64,000 nt of DNA. Source: Stenotrophomonas nitritireducens. Its GTDB lineage: Bacteria; Pseudomonadota; Gammaproteobacteria; Xanthomonadales; Xanthomonadaceae. Below, piece after piece: positions 44,726-53,341 of the stretch. The notes under the pieces are model-generated. The model saw only the letters and a program-made list of their open reading frames with translations, was not told the origin of the DNA and ran no database searches. The number at the start of each line of letters is the position of its first letter. Positions within the stretch are counted from its first letter, which is position 1. Where the stretch lies: positions 992,001 to 1,056,000 of the forward strand of contig NZ_CP016756.1 in NCBI RefSeq assembly GCF_001700965.1. The letters are read 5' to 3'. A program made the position numbers and the translations under genes.

Positions 44726-46891
44726 CTATCCCAACCTTCGCGCATCGTCTACGCCAGGCAAGGCGTCGAGTTTTCCGAGCAGGGTGGACAGCTGGCCGTA
44801 ATCGCTGACCTTCAAGCGCAGGCGCAACTGCACGCGCCCGCTCTCGCGCAGGTTGTCGCTGTTGATCTCCAGCACATAGGCGTCCTCCTGCGCGATCAGG
44901 TTGGTGATGTCCTTCAGCAGCCAGCGCCGGTCCACCGCGCGCACCATCACATCCACCTCATAGCCGGAACCGGTACGGCCCCACTCCACCGGCAACACCC
45001 GCTCCGGATGTGCCGCCGACAAACGCGCCAGCGCCGCGCAATCCATGCGGTGCACGGTGACGCCGCGGGTGCGGGTGAGGTAGCCGGTGATCGGCTCGCC
45101 TGCCACCGGCTGGCAGCAGCGCGCCAACTGCACCAGCAGATTGCCCACGCCCTGCACGGTGAAATCGGACTTGCCCAGGCTGCCACGACGCGCGGTTGGC
45201 CGGGGCAGCGCCGGTGCTGCGGGCTGCGTTGCGGCTTTTTCCGCCTCCAGCAAGGCCCGGCTGACCTGGCTGGGGCCGGTGTCGCCCAGCGCCACCTGGA
45301 TGTACAGATCGTCCACGCTGTCGGCATGGAATTTGCGCGCAGCCACCATCAGGTCGGACTGCTGCAGGCCCAGGCGCTTCAATTCGCGGTCCAGCAGCTC
45401 GCGGCCTGCCTGGACGTTGCGGGCCCGGTCGAGCTTGTGGAACCAGTTGCGCACCTTTTCGCGCGACCGGCCGCTGGCCAGGAAGCCATTGGACTGCAAC
45501 AACCAGTCGCGTCGGGGATCCGCTTCCTTGCCGGTGAGGATCTCGACGCGGTCGCCGCTGCGCAGGTGGTAGGTCAAGGGCACGATGCGGCCGTTGATCT
45601 TTGCGCCACGGCAGCGGTGCCCGACCATGGTGTGCACGTGGTAGGCGAAATCCAGCGGGGTGGCACCGGCCGGCAGGTCCATCACCTCGCCCTTGGGGCT
45701 GAGCGCATAGACGCGGTCTTCGATCAGTTCGGCGTCCAGCGCACCGGCCAGGTCGTCCGGGCTGCCCGGGTCCTGGGCCTGCTCCAGCAATTGCCGCATC
45801 CAGGTGATCTTGCGGTCGAAGGCCTTCTCGCCGCCCTTGCCGCCTTCCTTGTACTTCCAGTGCGCGGCCACGCCCAACTCGGCCTGGGCATGCATTTCGT
45901 GGGTACGGATCTGTACCTCGATGGTGCGCCCTTCCGGACCGATCACCGCAGTATGCAGCGAGCGGTAGTCATTGGCCTTGGGCCGGGCGATGTAGTCGTC
46001 GAACTCACTGGGAATCGGCGTCCACAGCGCATGCACCACGCCCAGGGTGGCGTAGCAGGCGCCCACGTCGTCCACCATCACCCGCACCGCGCGCAGGTCA
46101 TACAGCTGCTCGAAGGCCAGCTGCTTTTTCTGCATTTTCCGCCAGATGCTGTAGATGTGCTTGGGTCGGCCACTGACCTCGCCGCGGATGGCCTGTTCGG
46201 CCAGCGCCGCCGACAGCTTCTTCTTCACCGCCTCCACGTAGCGCTCGCGGGCAATGCGGGTTTCGTCCACCTCACGGGCGATATGGCGGTAGGTCTCCGG
46301 CTCCAGGAAGCGGAACGCCAGGTCCTCCAGCTCCCACTTCAGCTGCCAGATGCCCAGCCGGTTGGCCAGCGGCGCGTGGATATCGCGGGTCAGCTGGGCC
46401 AGCGCGCGGCGCTGTTCGGCCGGCAGTTTGTCGGCCGCGCGCATGCAGGCCAGCTGGCGCGACAGCAGGATGGGGACGACACGCAGGTCGTGGATGATGG
46501 CCAGCAACAGCCGGCGCAGGCCTTCACTGTTGCGCCCGGCCTCGCGCCCGGCATGCAGCGCCCACACCTGGTCGGCGGCTTCCTGCCCATCCAGCAGTCC
46601 ATTCACCGCTGCGGCGGAGGGCCCCAGCGGCAGTTCAGCGGCATGGGCACGCAGGCCGGGCAGGTCGAACAACAGGGCGGCGACAATCACGCTTTCGTCG
46701 GCTGACAGCAGCGCCAGCGAATCCAGGGTGTCGGCGAGCACCGGCCAGGGCAGGTGTGGAGATGCATCCATGTCCGGCTGTTGCCAGCAGGCCAGCAGGG
46801 CATGGCGCAGCGGCTCGGACAGGGCACGGGTTGAGGCGCGCTGCAGCAGCGCATCCAGGCCGGGGGTGGGGGAACTGTTCACAGCATTCAA
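44726..46891 (-). CDS. relA: (p)ppGpp synthetase RelA
   Basis: 721 residues. The order is a degenerate HD hydrolase region, the synthetase domain, TGS and C-terminal ACT. The hydrolase region has A-L-L-F-D-L-P where active enzymes have an H-D pair, so hydrolysis is probably lost. The synthetase carries E-F-D-D-Y-I-A-R-P-K, the E-x-D-D form typical of RelA, rather than R-x-K-D of bifunctional SpoT. The ribosome-facing half has P-x-G-A-T-P-L-D-F-A-Y. It is divergent from a small exported protein. Confidence 0.93.
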   Translation of the reverse strand: MNAVNSSPTPGLDALLQRASTRALSEPLRHALLACWQQPDMDASPHLPWPVLADTLDSLALLSADESVIVAALLFDLPGLRAHAAELPLGPSAAAVNGLLDGQEAADQVWALHAGREAGRNSEGLRRLLLAIIHDLRVVPILLSRQLACMRAADKLPAEQRRALAQLTRDIHAPLANRLGIWQLKWELEDLAFRFLEPETYRHIAREVDETRIARERYVEAVKKKLSAALAEQAIRGEVSGRPKHIYSIWRKMQKKQLAFEQLYDLRAVRVMVDDVGACYATLGVVHALWTPIPSEFDDYIARPKANDYRSLHTAVIGPEGRTIEVQIRTHEMHAQAELGVAAHWKYKEGGKGGEKAFDRKITWMRQLLEQAQDPGSPDDLAGALDAELIEDRVYALSPKGEVMDLPAGATPLDFAYHVHTMVGHRCRGAKINGRIVPLTYHLRSGDRVEILTGKEADPRRDWLLQSNGFLASGRSREKVRNWFHKLDRARNVQAGRELLDRELKRLGLQQSDLMVAARKFHADSVDDLYIQVALGDTGPSQVSRALLEAEKAATQPAAPALPRPTARRGSLGKSDFTVQGVGNLLVQLARCCQPVAGEPITGYLTRTRGVTVHRMDCAALARLSAAHPERVLPVEWGRTGSGYEVDVMVRAVDRRWLLKDITNLIAQEDAYVLEINSDNLRESGRVQLRLRLKVSDYGQLSTLLGKLDALPGVDDARRLG

Positions 46892-46943
46892 TTACAGGCA
46901 GATGCCCCTACACTAGCGCCCACCCTCTCTGGGAACAATATTC

Positions 46944-47459
46944 ATGAAGCTGCCTCGCCTTGCTGTTTTGCTTGCCGTCACCGCTTTGTCGTCGTCCCCG
47001 TTCCTCGATGCCCATGCCCAGCGTGTGGTGCAGGGCGATCTGCAGCAGCAGATGTCCGCCGCCGAATTCAACGCCGCCGGCCTGAACAAGCTCAGCCCGG
47101 AGGAACTGGTCACCCTCAACAACTGGTTGCAGGGCAAGGTGGCGCAGGCGGCCACCATCGCCGTGGAACAGGCGCGCGAAGAAGGCCGCCAGGAAGTGAT
47201 CGTCAAAAACCGCGGCTTCTCCGACTTCGGCTCCAAGGATCCGATCGAAGCCACCTTGGAAGGCGAGTTCCGTGGCTTCAGCAAGGGCCGCCAGTACACG
47301 TTGGGCAACGGCCAGATCTGGGAACAGACCGACGACACCAGCGTCAGCGGCGTGCGCAAGCAGGCGCCCAGCGTGCGTATCACCCCCGGCCTGATGAACG
47401 TGTGGTACCTGCAGGTGGACGGGCTCAACACCCGCGCCAAGGTCCGCCGCACCAAGTAA
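46944..47459 (+). CDS. Small exported protein, function unknown
   Basis: 171 residues with a signal peptide ending near A-H-A-Q (about 26). The mature part has a short helix (L-S-P-E-E-L-V-T-L-N-N-W-L) and a beta-rich region (G-F-S-D-F-G-S-K-D-P-I-E-A and T-L-G-N-G-Q-I-W-E-Q). I think similar proteins occur across xanthomonads, but I recognise no family. The basic end (A-K-V-R-R-T-K) is unusual for an exported protein. Divergent from relA. Confidence 0.75.
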   Translation: MKLPRLAVLLAVTALSSSPFLDAHAQRVVQGDLQQQMSAAEFNAAGLNKLSPEELVTLNNWLQGKVAQAATIAVEQAREEGRQEVIVKNRGFSDFGSKDPIEATLEGEFRGFSKGRQYTLGNGQIWEQTDDTSVSGVRKQAPSVRITPGLMNVWYLQVDGLNTRAKVRRTK

Positions 47460-47531
47460 GCGCCAGCCCTGTCCCGGCCACGCTGGCCGGGGCGTTGCGT
47501 CCCGTCATCGAATCTTCGAGCCTGCTGCCCC

Positions 47532-48053
47532 ATGCGTGTATTCGTCCTGCCCCTGTTGTTGCTGTTAGTCCCGACCAGCGCTGCCGCACAGGTCTACAAG
47601 TGCAAGGGCAAATCCGGCGAGACCATGTATTCCGAACATCCCTGCGATGCGCGTGCCGAACCGATGAAGCTGCGCGATCAGGCCGCCGCCACTCCCGCAA
47701 ACTCGGCCAGCAACGCAGACGGCCAACCGGCAACAGCAACGACTGCGGCTCCGGCAGCCGGCGGCACCGCCGCCGAAGCGCTGGAAGCTGAACGCAGCTG
47801 CATCAGTACCGCCACCGCGTCCATCTACGGTTCTTCCAATGACCGCGTCGGCACCCTGCAGCAGCAGATGAGCACGCTCAACGAACAACTGGCCCAGGCC
47901 ACCGACGCCGAACGCAGCCAGGCCCTGCGCCAGCGGATGGCAACCTTCCGCCAGGCCATCAGCCGCGAACACGCCTCGGCGCATACGCAGATGAACACCG
48001 CCCGCCGTGCCTGCATCCAGCAACACCGCCCGGAGGCGGCGATCACCCGCTAG
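47532..48053 (+). CDS. Exported DUF4124-domain protein
   Basis: 173 residues. A signal peptide (about 1-19) is followed by the DUF4124 pattern V-Y-K-C-K-G-K-S-G-E-T-M-Y-S-E-H-P-C, with two Cys that may pair. The rest is an Ala/Thr/Gln-rich linker and a helical tail (Q-Q-Q-M-S-T-L-N-E-Q-L). Function unknown. It follows the previous gene by 72 bases and converges on hrpA with 8 bases between stops. Confidence 0.8.
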   Translation: MRVFVLPLLLLLVPTSAAAQVYKCKGKSGETMYSEHPCDARAEPMKLRDQAAATPANSASNADGQPATATTAAPAAGGTAAEALEAERSCISTATASIYGSSNDRVGTLQQQMSTLNEQLAQATDAERSQALRQRMATFRQAISREHASAHTQMNTARRACIQQHRPEAAITR

Positions 48054-48061
48054 CGCAGCCG

Positions 48062-51000
48062 TCAGCTGCGCAGTGCCGCCACCCGCTGGGCCAGCTTCTT
48101 GGCCGAAATGCCGGAACGGAAGCCCAGCTCCTGGGCAAACAGCGATACCCGCAGTTCCTCGATATCCCAGCGCAGCGCCGCCCATTGCGGGCGCTCGGCC
48201 AGGCCCTGCACACGCGCCTCCTGCAGCGCATCGACGAAGGGTTTGAGTTCCAGCATGCGCGCCTGGTCACGCGGAGGATCACGCTTGGCCCGTTCGGCCC
48301 GCAGGATCATCGCCTTCAGATAACGCGGGAACTGCGCCAGTGCATCGGCCGGTGTTTCACGCAGGAAGCCGGCATGCACCAGGCCCGCGAGCTGCGCCTG
48401 CATATCGTCCAGATTGCCGCGCGCCCAGCCCATCAGCGGTGACTCCAGCTGCGGCTTCAGTTCGCCGACCAGTCCGAGGATGCTTTCAGCCAGCTTGAGC
48501 CGCTCCATCGCCTCGCCAAACAGGCGCTTGCCCGCATCGGCGCAGCGTTGCTGGAAGGCGTCTGGTGTGCGGATCGCTTCCAGGCCTTCGGCCAGTACGG
48601 CATTCAGCGCGGCATCAACCAGGTCGCCACGCAGCCGTTCCTGCGACTCGATGGCTGCGTACAGCAGGCCGGTCTTGGGCGACACCGGCAGCTGCTTGCG
48701 CGCCTGCTTGAGTTTGTCGGCCAAGGCGATTTCCAACAGCCGGCGCACGCCCTGTGGATGTGCAAGCGCGGCTTCGTTGCGGTCGGCGAAGATGCGCAAT
48801 GCCGCCGCATCGCCGGTATCCACCAGCGCCGGATACGCCGGCACGCCCGCTTCACCCGGCACCTGCTCGGGGATGGCGGTGGCCGGAAACTCGCGCAACC
48901 CCTCAGCCGCCAGCGCCGCGCCCGCACGTGCGGCGAAGGCGCTGCCGGCACGCTCGCCAAAACGGGCGCGCAAGGCATCCAGGTCGCGCGACATGGCCAG
49001 CAGCTTCATGCCGCCCTTTTCGCTGGAAGCAGCGTCTTTACCGCGCCCTGTCGGCGCCGCTGTCACTTCAAACAGACGCAGGTTCATGCGCAGGTGCGGC
49101 TCCAGCGCCTCCACGTCGAAATCGGTGGCCGCGACGACCGCACCGGTGGCCTTGGACAGGAACCGCGCCAGCTCGCCACGGATGTCATCGGCTGAAGGCT
49201 GTGGCCAGGCCTCGGCAAACGCGCGCCCGAAATCCGGGGCCGGCACGTAGTTGCGGCGCATCGCTTTGGGCAGGCTGCGGATCAGGGCCGAGGCCTTGTC
49301 CGCGACAAAACCGGGCGCCAACCACGACAGCCGCGCCGGATCCAGCGCATTGAGCAGATGCAGCGGCACATCCAGGGTGACGCCATCCTCCTCGCTGCCC
49401 GGCTCGAAGCGGTAATGCATGGCCAGCCGCGCATCGCCCAGCGGGAAGTACTTCGGGTAGCGGTCCTGCTCACTGCCCTCGCCCGGCAGCAGATCGGTCA
49501 ACGACCAGTGCAGGCTGCGCCGTTGTTCCGGCGGCAAGGCCTTCCACCAGCCATCCAGCAGATTGGCCGAATGGATATGCGAGGGCACCCGGTCCAGATA
49601 CCAGCGCGCCTGCCAATCCTCGTCGGCAACGATGCCGGCGCGGCGCAGCTTGGCTTCTTCTTCGCGTGCCTGTTCCAGCAGCTTGAGGTTGTCGGCGACG
49701 AAGCCGGCACGGGTGTTGATTTCGCCGGTCACCAGCGCCTGCCGCACGAAGATGTCGTGGGCCTCGCCGGGGTTGATGCGGCCGTAATGCACCGACTTCT
49801 TCGGCGCCAGCACCAGCCCGAACAGGCTGATCTGCTCCGAAGCCAGCACCTGGCCTTGAGCACGCGACCAATGCGGGTCGAAGTGTTTGCGGGCCAGCAG
49901 GTGCGGCAGCTCGGCAATCACCCAATCCGGCTCGATCGACGCATTGGTCATGCCCCAGACCCGCTGTGTATCCAGCAAGGTGGCACTGAGCACCCACGGC
50001 GGCGGCCGTTTGGCCAGTGCCGAGCCGGGGAACAGATGGAAACGGCGCTGGCGCGGGGCCTGGAAATCGCCCTTCTCGGTGCGATGGCCGACCTGCGTGG
50101 GCAAGCCGGCCAGCACCGCACGGTGCAGGGTCTGGTAGGCCGCTATGCGCACCTTGTCCGGGATCGAAGCCACGCTTGGATCGGGATTGGGTTTGCGCGT
50201 GTTCTTTGCAGGCGCTGCGGCCGCTGCAGGCACCGCGTCGGACACCGACGCTTTCCCTTCACGCGCCAAACGCGCCGCCTTGTGCTGCTCGCCACGGGTG
50301 GCCTTGCGCTTGGCTTCGCTGTCGCCGCCTGCCGGCAGCGTCGGCGGTGCCGACAGCAGCGCCTTGCCGAAACTTTCGTCCTCGCCCATTGCCCAACCCA
50401 GCTCCTCGCACAGCAGCCGCAGCTGGCGATGCAGCTCGCGCCATTCGCGCATGCGCAGGAAGCCAAGAAAATGCCGTCCGCACCAGTCGCGCAGCTTGGA
50501 CTGGGTAAGCTCTTCATGGGCATCGCGGTAGGCATTCCAAAGCCGCAGAATGCCAATGAATTCGGAACGCGCATCGGCAAACAAGGCGTGCGCGTTGTCG
50601 GCCGCCTCGCGCGCCTCCGGGGGCCGTTCGCGCGGATCCTGGATACCCAGGAACGAGGTGATCACCAGCATCTCGCGCAGACAGGCGCTTTTCTGCGCGG
50701 CCACCAGCATGCGCGCCAGCTTCACGTCCACCGGCAAACGCGCCATCTGCTTGCCGATGGCGGTGAGCCTGCGCTCCTCGTCAATCGCACCCAGCTCGAC
50801 CAGCTGTTGCCAGCCGTCGGCTACCGCACGTTCGTCCGGCGCTTCCAGGAACGGGAAGTCGTCGATGCTGCCCAGACCCAGCTGCAACATGCGCAGGATC
50901 ACGCCAGACAGCGAAGAACGGCGGATTTCCGGATCGGTGAATTCCGGCCGGCTCAGGAAGTCCGCCTCCGAATACAGCCGATAGCACACGCCCTCGGAAA

Positions 51001-52264
51001 TACGCCCGCAGCGGCCCTTGCGCTGGTTGGCACTGGCCTGCGATACCGGCTCGATATGCAGACGGTCTAGCTTCTGTCGCGGGCTGTAGCGCTTGATCCG
51101 CGCATAACCGGGATCCACCACATAGCGGATACGTGGCACGGTCAGCGAGGTTTCGGCGACGTTGGTGGTCAGCACCACGCGGCGCTTCGGGCCGGGGTTG
51201 AAGACGCGGTCCTGGTCCTTGGCCGACAGCCGCGCATACAGCGGCAGCACCTCGGTTTCGCGGTATTTGCGGCGTTCCAGCGCCTGGTGGGTATCGCGGA
51301 TCTCACGTTCGCCGGGCAGGAAGATCAGCACGTCGCCGCGCGCATCGCTGCGGGTGATTTCATCAACCGCAGCAACGATGGCCGACACCGGATCCATCGC
51401 CGACTCGCTGTCCGCCTCCACCCGCTTGCCACGTGCCGGTGCCGCGGCGCTTTGCGCGCTCTGCCCCATCTCATCCAGCGGCCGGTAACGCACTTCCACC
51501 GGATAGGTGCGGCCTTCCACATTGACCACGGGCGCATTGTCGAAGTGGCGCGAGAAACGCTCGGTATCGATGGTGGCCGAGGTCACGATCAGCTTCAGAT
51601 CGGGGCGTTTGCGCAGCAGCTGCTTCAGGTAGCCGAGCAGGAAGTCGATGTTGAGGCTGCGTTCGTGCGCCTCGTCGATGATCAAGGTGTCATAGCGCGA
51701 CAACCAGCGGTCCGAGGCGATCTCGGCCAGCAGGATGCCGTCGGTCATGAACTTGATGCGGCTGTCCTCACCGACCTTGTCGGTGAAGCGCACCTGGTAG
51801 CCAACCACCGTACCCAGTTCGGTCTGCAGTTCCTCGGCCACGCGCGCGGCTACCGCACGGGCGGCGATACGACGCGGCTGGGTGCAGCCGATCATGCCGG
51901 CTTCACCGCGGCCGGCGGCCAGGCACAGTTTGGGCAGCTGGGTGGTCTTGCCGGAGCCGGTTTCGCCGGCGATGACCACCACCTGGTGGGCCTGGATCAG
52001 CCCGCTGATCTGCTCGGCCTCACGCGCGATCGGCAGCGCATCGTCCGTGCTGATCGCGATTGGCCGCGCCGCGCGTTGCTGGCGCTGCGCACGCGAGCGC
52101 TCCAGCAGCTGCTGGAACGCCTGCTCGGCGGCAGCGTCCGCCGGCTTGCCCTGCCAACGCGACAGCAGCCCAAGCAGACGGCCACGGTCACGGCTCATCG
52201 CCCCGTCAATCGCCGCGCGGGCAGCGCGCAGGCGCGCCGGTGGATCTTTTTCGATAGTGCTCAT
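48062..52264 (-). CDS. hrpA: ATP-dependent RNA helicase HrpA
   Basis: 1400 residues, DEAH-box. Walker A is G-E-T-G-S-G-K-T-T-Q-L-P, with D-E-A-H-E-R-S-L-N and Q-R-K-G-R-C-G-R. Helicase-associated, OB-fold and long DUF3418 regions follow. E. coli HrpA (1300 aa) acts on stalled or colliding ribosomes. A Lys/Arg/Ala-rich insert near 650-700 (E-A-K-R-K-A-T-R-G-E-Q-H-K-A-A-R) separates domains. ATG 52264 is used; a TTG precedes it by one codon. Divergent from dps. Confidence 0.94.
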   Translation of the reverse strand: MSTIEKDPPARLRAARAAIDGAMSRDRGRLLGLLSRWQGKPADAAAEQAFQQLLERSRAQRQQRAARPIAISTDDALPIAREAEQISGLIQAHQVVVIAGETGSGKTTQLPKLCLAAGRGEAGMIGCTQPRRIAARAVAARVAEELQTELGTVVGYQVRFTDKVGEDSRIKFMTDGILLAEIASDRWLSRYDTLIIDEAHERSLNIDFLLGYLKQLLRKRPDLKLIVTSATIDTERFSRHFDNAPVVNVEGRTYPVEVRYRPLDEMGQSAQSAAAPARGKRVEADSESAMDPVSAIVAAVDEITRSDARGDVLIFLPGEREIRDTHQALERRKYRETEVLPLYARLSAKDQDRVFNPGPKRRVVLTTNVAETSLTVPRIRYVVDPGYARIKRYSPRQKLDRLHIEPVSQASANQRKGRCGRISEGVCYRLYSEADFLSRPEFTDPEIRRSSLSGVILRMLQLGLGSIDDFPFLEAPDERAVADGWQQLVELGAIDEERRLTAIGKQMARLPVDVKLARMLVAAQKSACLREMLVITSFLGIQDPRERPPEAREAADNAHALFADARSEFIGILRLWNAYRDAHEELTQSKLRDWCGRHFLGFLRMREWRELHRQLRLLCEELGWAMGEDESFGKALLSAPPTLPAGGDSEAKRKATRGEQHKAARLAREGKASVSDAVPAAAAAPAKNTRKPNPDPSVASIPDKVRIAAYQTLHRAVLAGLPTQVGHRTEKGDFQAPRQRRFHLFPGSALAKRPPPWVLSATLLDTQRVWGMTNASIEPDWVIAELPHLLARKHFDPHWSRAQGQVLASEQISLFGLVLAPKKSVHYGRINPGEAHDIFVRQALVTGEINTRAGFVADNLKLLEQAREEEAKLRRAGIVADEDWQARWYLDRVPSHIHSANLLDGWWKALPPEQRRSLHWSLTDLLPGEGSEQDRYPKYFPLGDARLAMHYRFEPGSEEDGVTLDVPLHLLNALDPARLSWLAPGFVADKASALIRSLPKAMRRNYVPAPDFGRAFAEAWPQPSADDIRGELARFLSKATGAVVAATDFDVEALEPHLRMNLRLFEVTAAPTGRGKDAASSEKGGMKLLAMSRDLDALRARFGERAGSAFAARAGAALAAEGLREFPATAIPEQVPGEAGVPAYPALVDTGDAAALRIFADRNEAALAHPQGVRRLLEIALADKLKQARKQLPVSPKTGLLYAAIESQERLRGDLVDAALNAVLAEGLEAIRTPDAFQQRCADAGKRLFGEAMERLKLAESILGLVGELKPQLESPLMGWARGNLDDMQAQLAGLVHAGFLRETPADALAQFPRYLKAMILRAERAKRDPPRDQARMLELKPFVDALQEARVQGLAERPQWAALRWDIEELRVSLFAQELGFRSGISAKKLAQRVAALRS

Positions 52265-52352
52265 CAATCGTTCAACGTGAAAACTTGAAATACAGGTAAG
52301 GTGCCCATAGCGCTATTGTGAAGCCATTCAACCCGCCAAGGAGTAAAGCGTC

Positions 52353-52949
52353 ATGGCCAAGGCCAAGAACAGCAGCAAACCAGAAGCCGGAAAGAAGAAA
52401 CTGGCAGCCGCAGCAACCGGCGGCACGATGGAAATGGGGAAGAAGAAGCTGGCGGCCGCCGCACCGTCGGCGCCCGGTGTTGATATCGGGATCAAGGACT
52501 CGGATCGCAAGAAGGTAGCCGATGGTCTGTCGCACTTCCTTGCCGATGCCTACACGCTGTACCTGAAGACCCACAATTTCCATTGGAACGTCACCGGGTC
52601 GATGTTCAACTCGCTGCACAACATGTTCATGGACCAGTACACCGAGCAGTGGAACGCCCTGGACGAGATCGCCGAGCGCATCCGCGCCCTGGGCTTCAAC
52701 GCGCCGGGTTCGTACCGCGAATTCGCGGCGCTGACCTCGATTCCGGAAGAGCCGGGCCTGAACGACAGCGCCGATTGGCGCGAGATGGTACGCCAGCTGG
52801 TGGTCGGCAACGAGGCCGTATGCCGTACCGCCCGCAAGGTGCTGGACCAGGCCGATGACGCCGACGACGCTCCCAGCGAAGACCTGCTGACCCAGCGCCT
52901 GCAGATCCATGAAAAGTACGCCTGGATGCTGCGCTCGCTGCTGCAGTAA
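52353..52949 (+). CDS. dps: Dps-like DNA-binding ferritin with Lys-rich N-terminal tail
   Basis: 198 residues. The ferroxidase/Dps domain has H-F-L-A-D-A-Y-T-L-Y-L-K-T-H-N-F-H-W-N-V, D-Q-Y-T-E-Q-W-N-A-L-D-E-I-A-E-R-I-R and D-L-L-T-Q-R-L-Q-I-H-E-K. An extra tail of about 45 residues carries two copies of G-K-K-K-L-A-A-A-A and would bind DNA. Stores iron, detoxifies peroxide and compacts DNA. AAGGAG precedes the ATG by 8 bases. Confidence 0.92.
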   Translation: MAKAKNSSKPEAGKKKLAAAATGGTMEMGKKKLAAAAPSAPGVDIGIKDSDRKKVADGLSHFLADAYTLYLKTHNFHWNVTGSMFNSLHNMFMDQYTEQWNALDEIAERIRALGFNAPGSYREFAALTSIPEEPGLNDSADWREMVRQLVVGNEAVCRTARKVLDQADDADDAPSEDLLTQRLQIHEKYAWMLRSLLQ

Positions 52950-52995
52950 ACCCGCTGCTGTAGTAAATCGGTAGGGCTTCGCACCGGCGGCTCTT

Positions 52996-53021
52996 CCAGG
53001 TTTCCGTGAACGGAAACCTGG
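52996..53021. repeat. Perfect 12-bp inverted repeat downstream of dps
   Basis: CCAGGTTTCCGT, GA, ACGGAAACCTGG. No T tract follows, so it is not a classical terminator; it may be another REP family. Confidence 0.8.
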
Positions 53022-53063
53022 ACCCTGCTTGATCTGCCTGCCAGATCCCCCCGCCTACAGCGC

Positions 53064-53084
53064 GCCCCCTTGACTCAAGGGGGC
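53064..53084. repeat. Perfect 10-bp palindrome
   Basis: GCCCCCTTGA, one C, TCAAGGGGGC. Lies between the 12-bp palindrome and the first REPIN. Confidence 0.75.
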
Positions 53085-53103
53085 CTTGCTCCCGCGCTTT
53101 TCT

Positions 53104-53171
53104 GTAGTGCCGAGCCATGCTCGGCAAGGGCTTGCCCGGTAAAGCCTCAGCCGAGCATGGCTCGGCTCTAC
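53104..53171. repeat. REPIN 1: two SMAG palindromes, GTAG heads outward
   Basis: GTAG-TGCCGAGC-N3-GCTCGGCA at 53104-53126 faces AGCCGAGC-N3-GCTCGGCT-CTAC at 53149-53171 across 22 bases. Confidence 0.85.
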
Positions 53172-53188
53172 CCAAAAACCGCAGTCCT

Positions 53189-53254
53189 GTAGTGCCGAGC
53201 CATGCTCGGCAGGGCATGCCCGGTAAGCTCCAGCCGAGCATGGCTCGGCTCTAC
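53189..53254. repeat. REPIN 2: two SMAG palindromes, GTAG heads outward
   Basis: Forward copy 53189-53211 and reverse copy 53232-53254, separated by 20 bases that resemble the spacer of REPIN 1 (GGGCATGCCCGGTAAGCTCC). No gene is seen in 52950-53341. Confidence 0.85.
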
Positions 53255-53341
53255 AGTGGGGCCCGTGCAAACCTGAAATGGCTGCGGCTGCGCCACTGAC
53301 GCTGCCTGGACCAGTCAGGCCGGGCCGCCAGCGGGTAAACT

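Noticed and set aside
49358..51070. 570-residue plus-strand open frame
   Set aside because: Antisense to hrpA with no recognisable domain.
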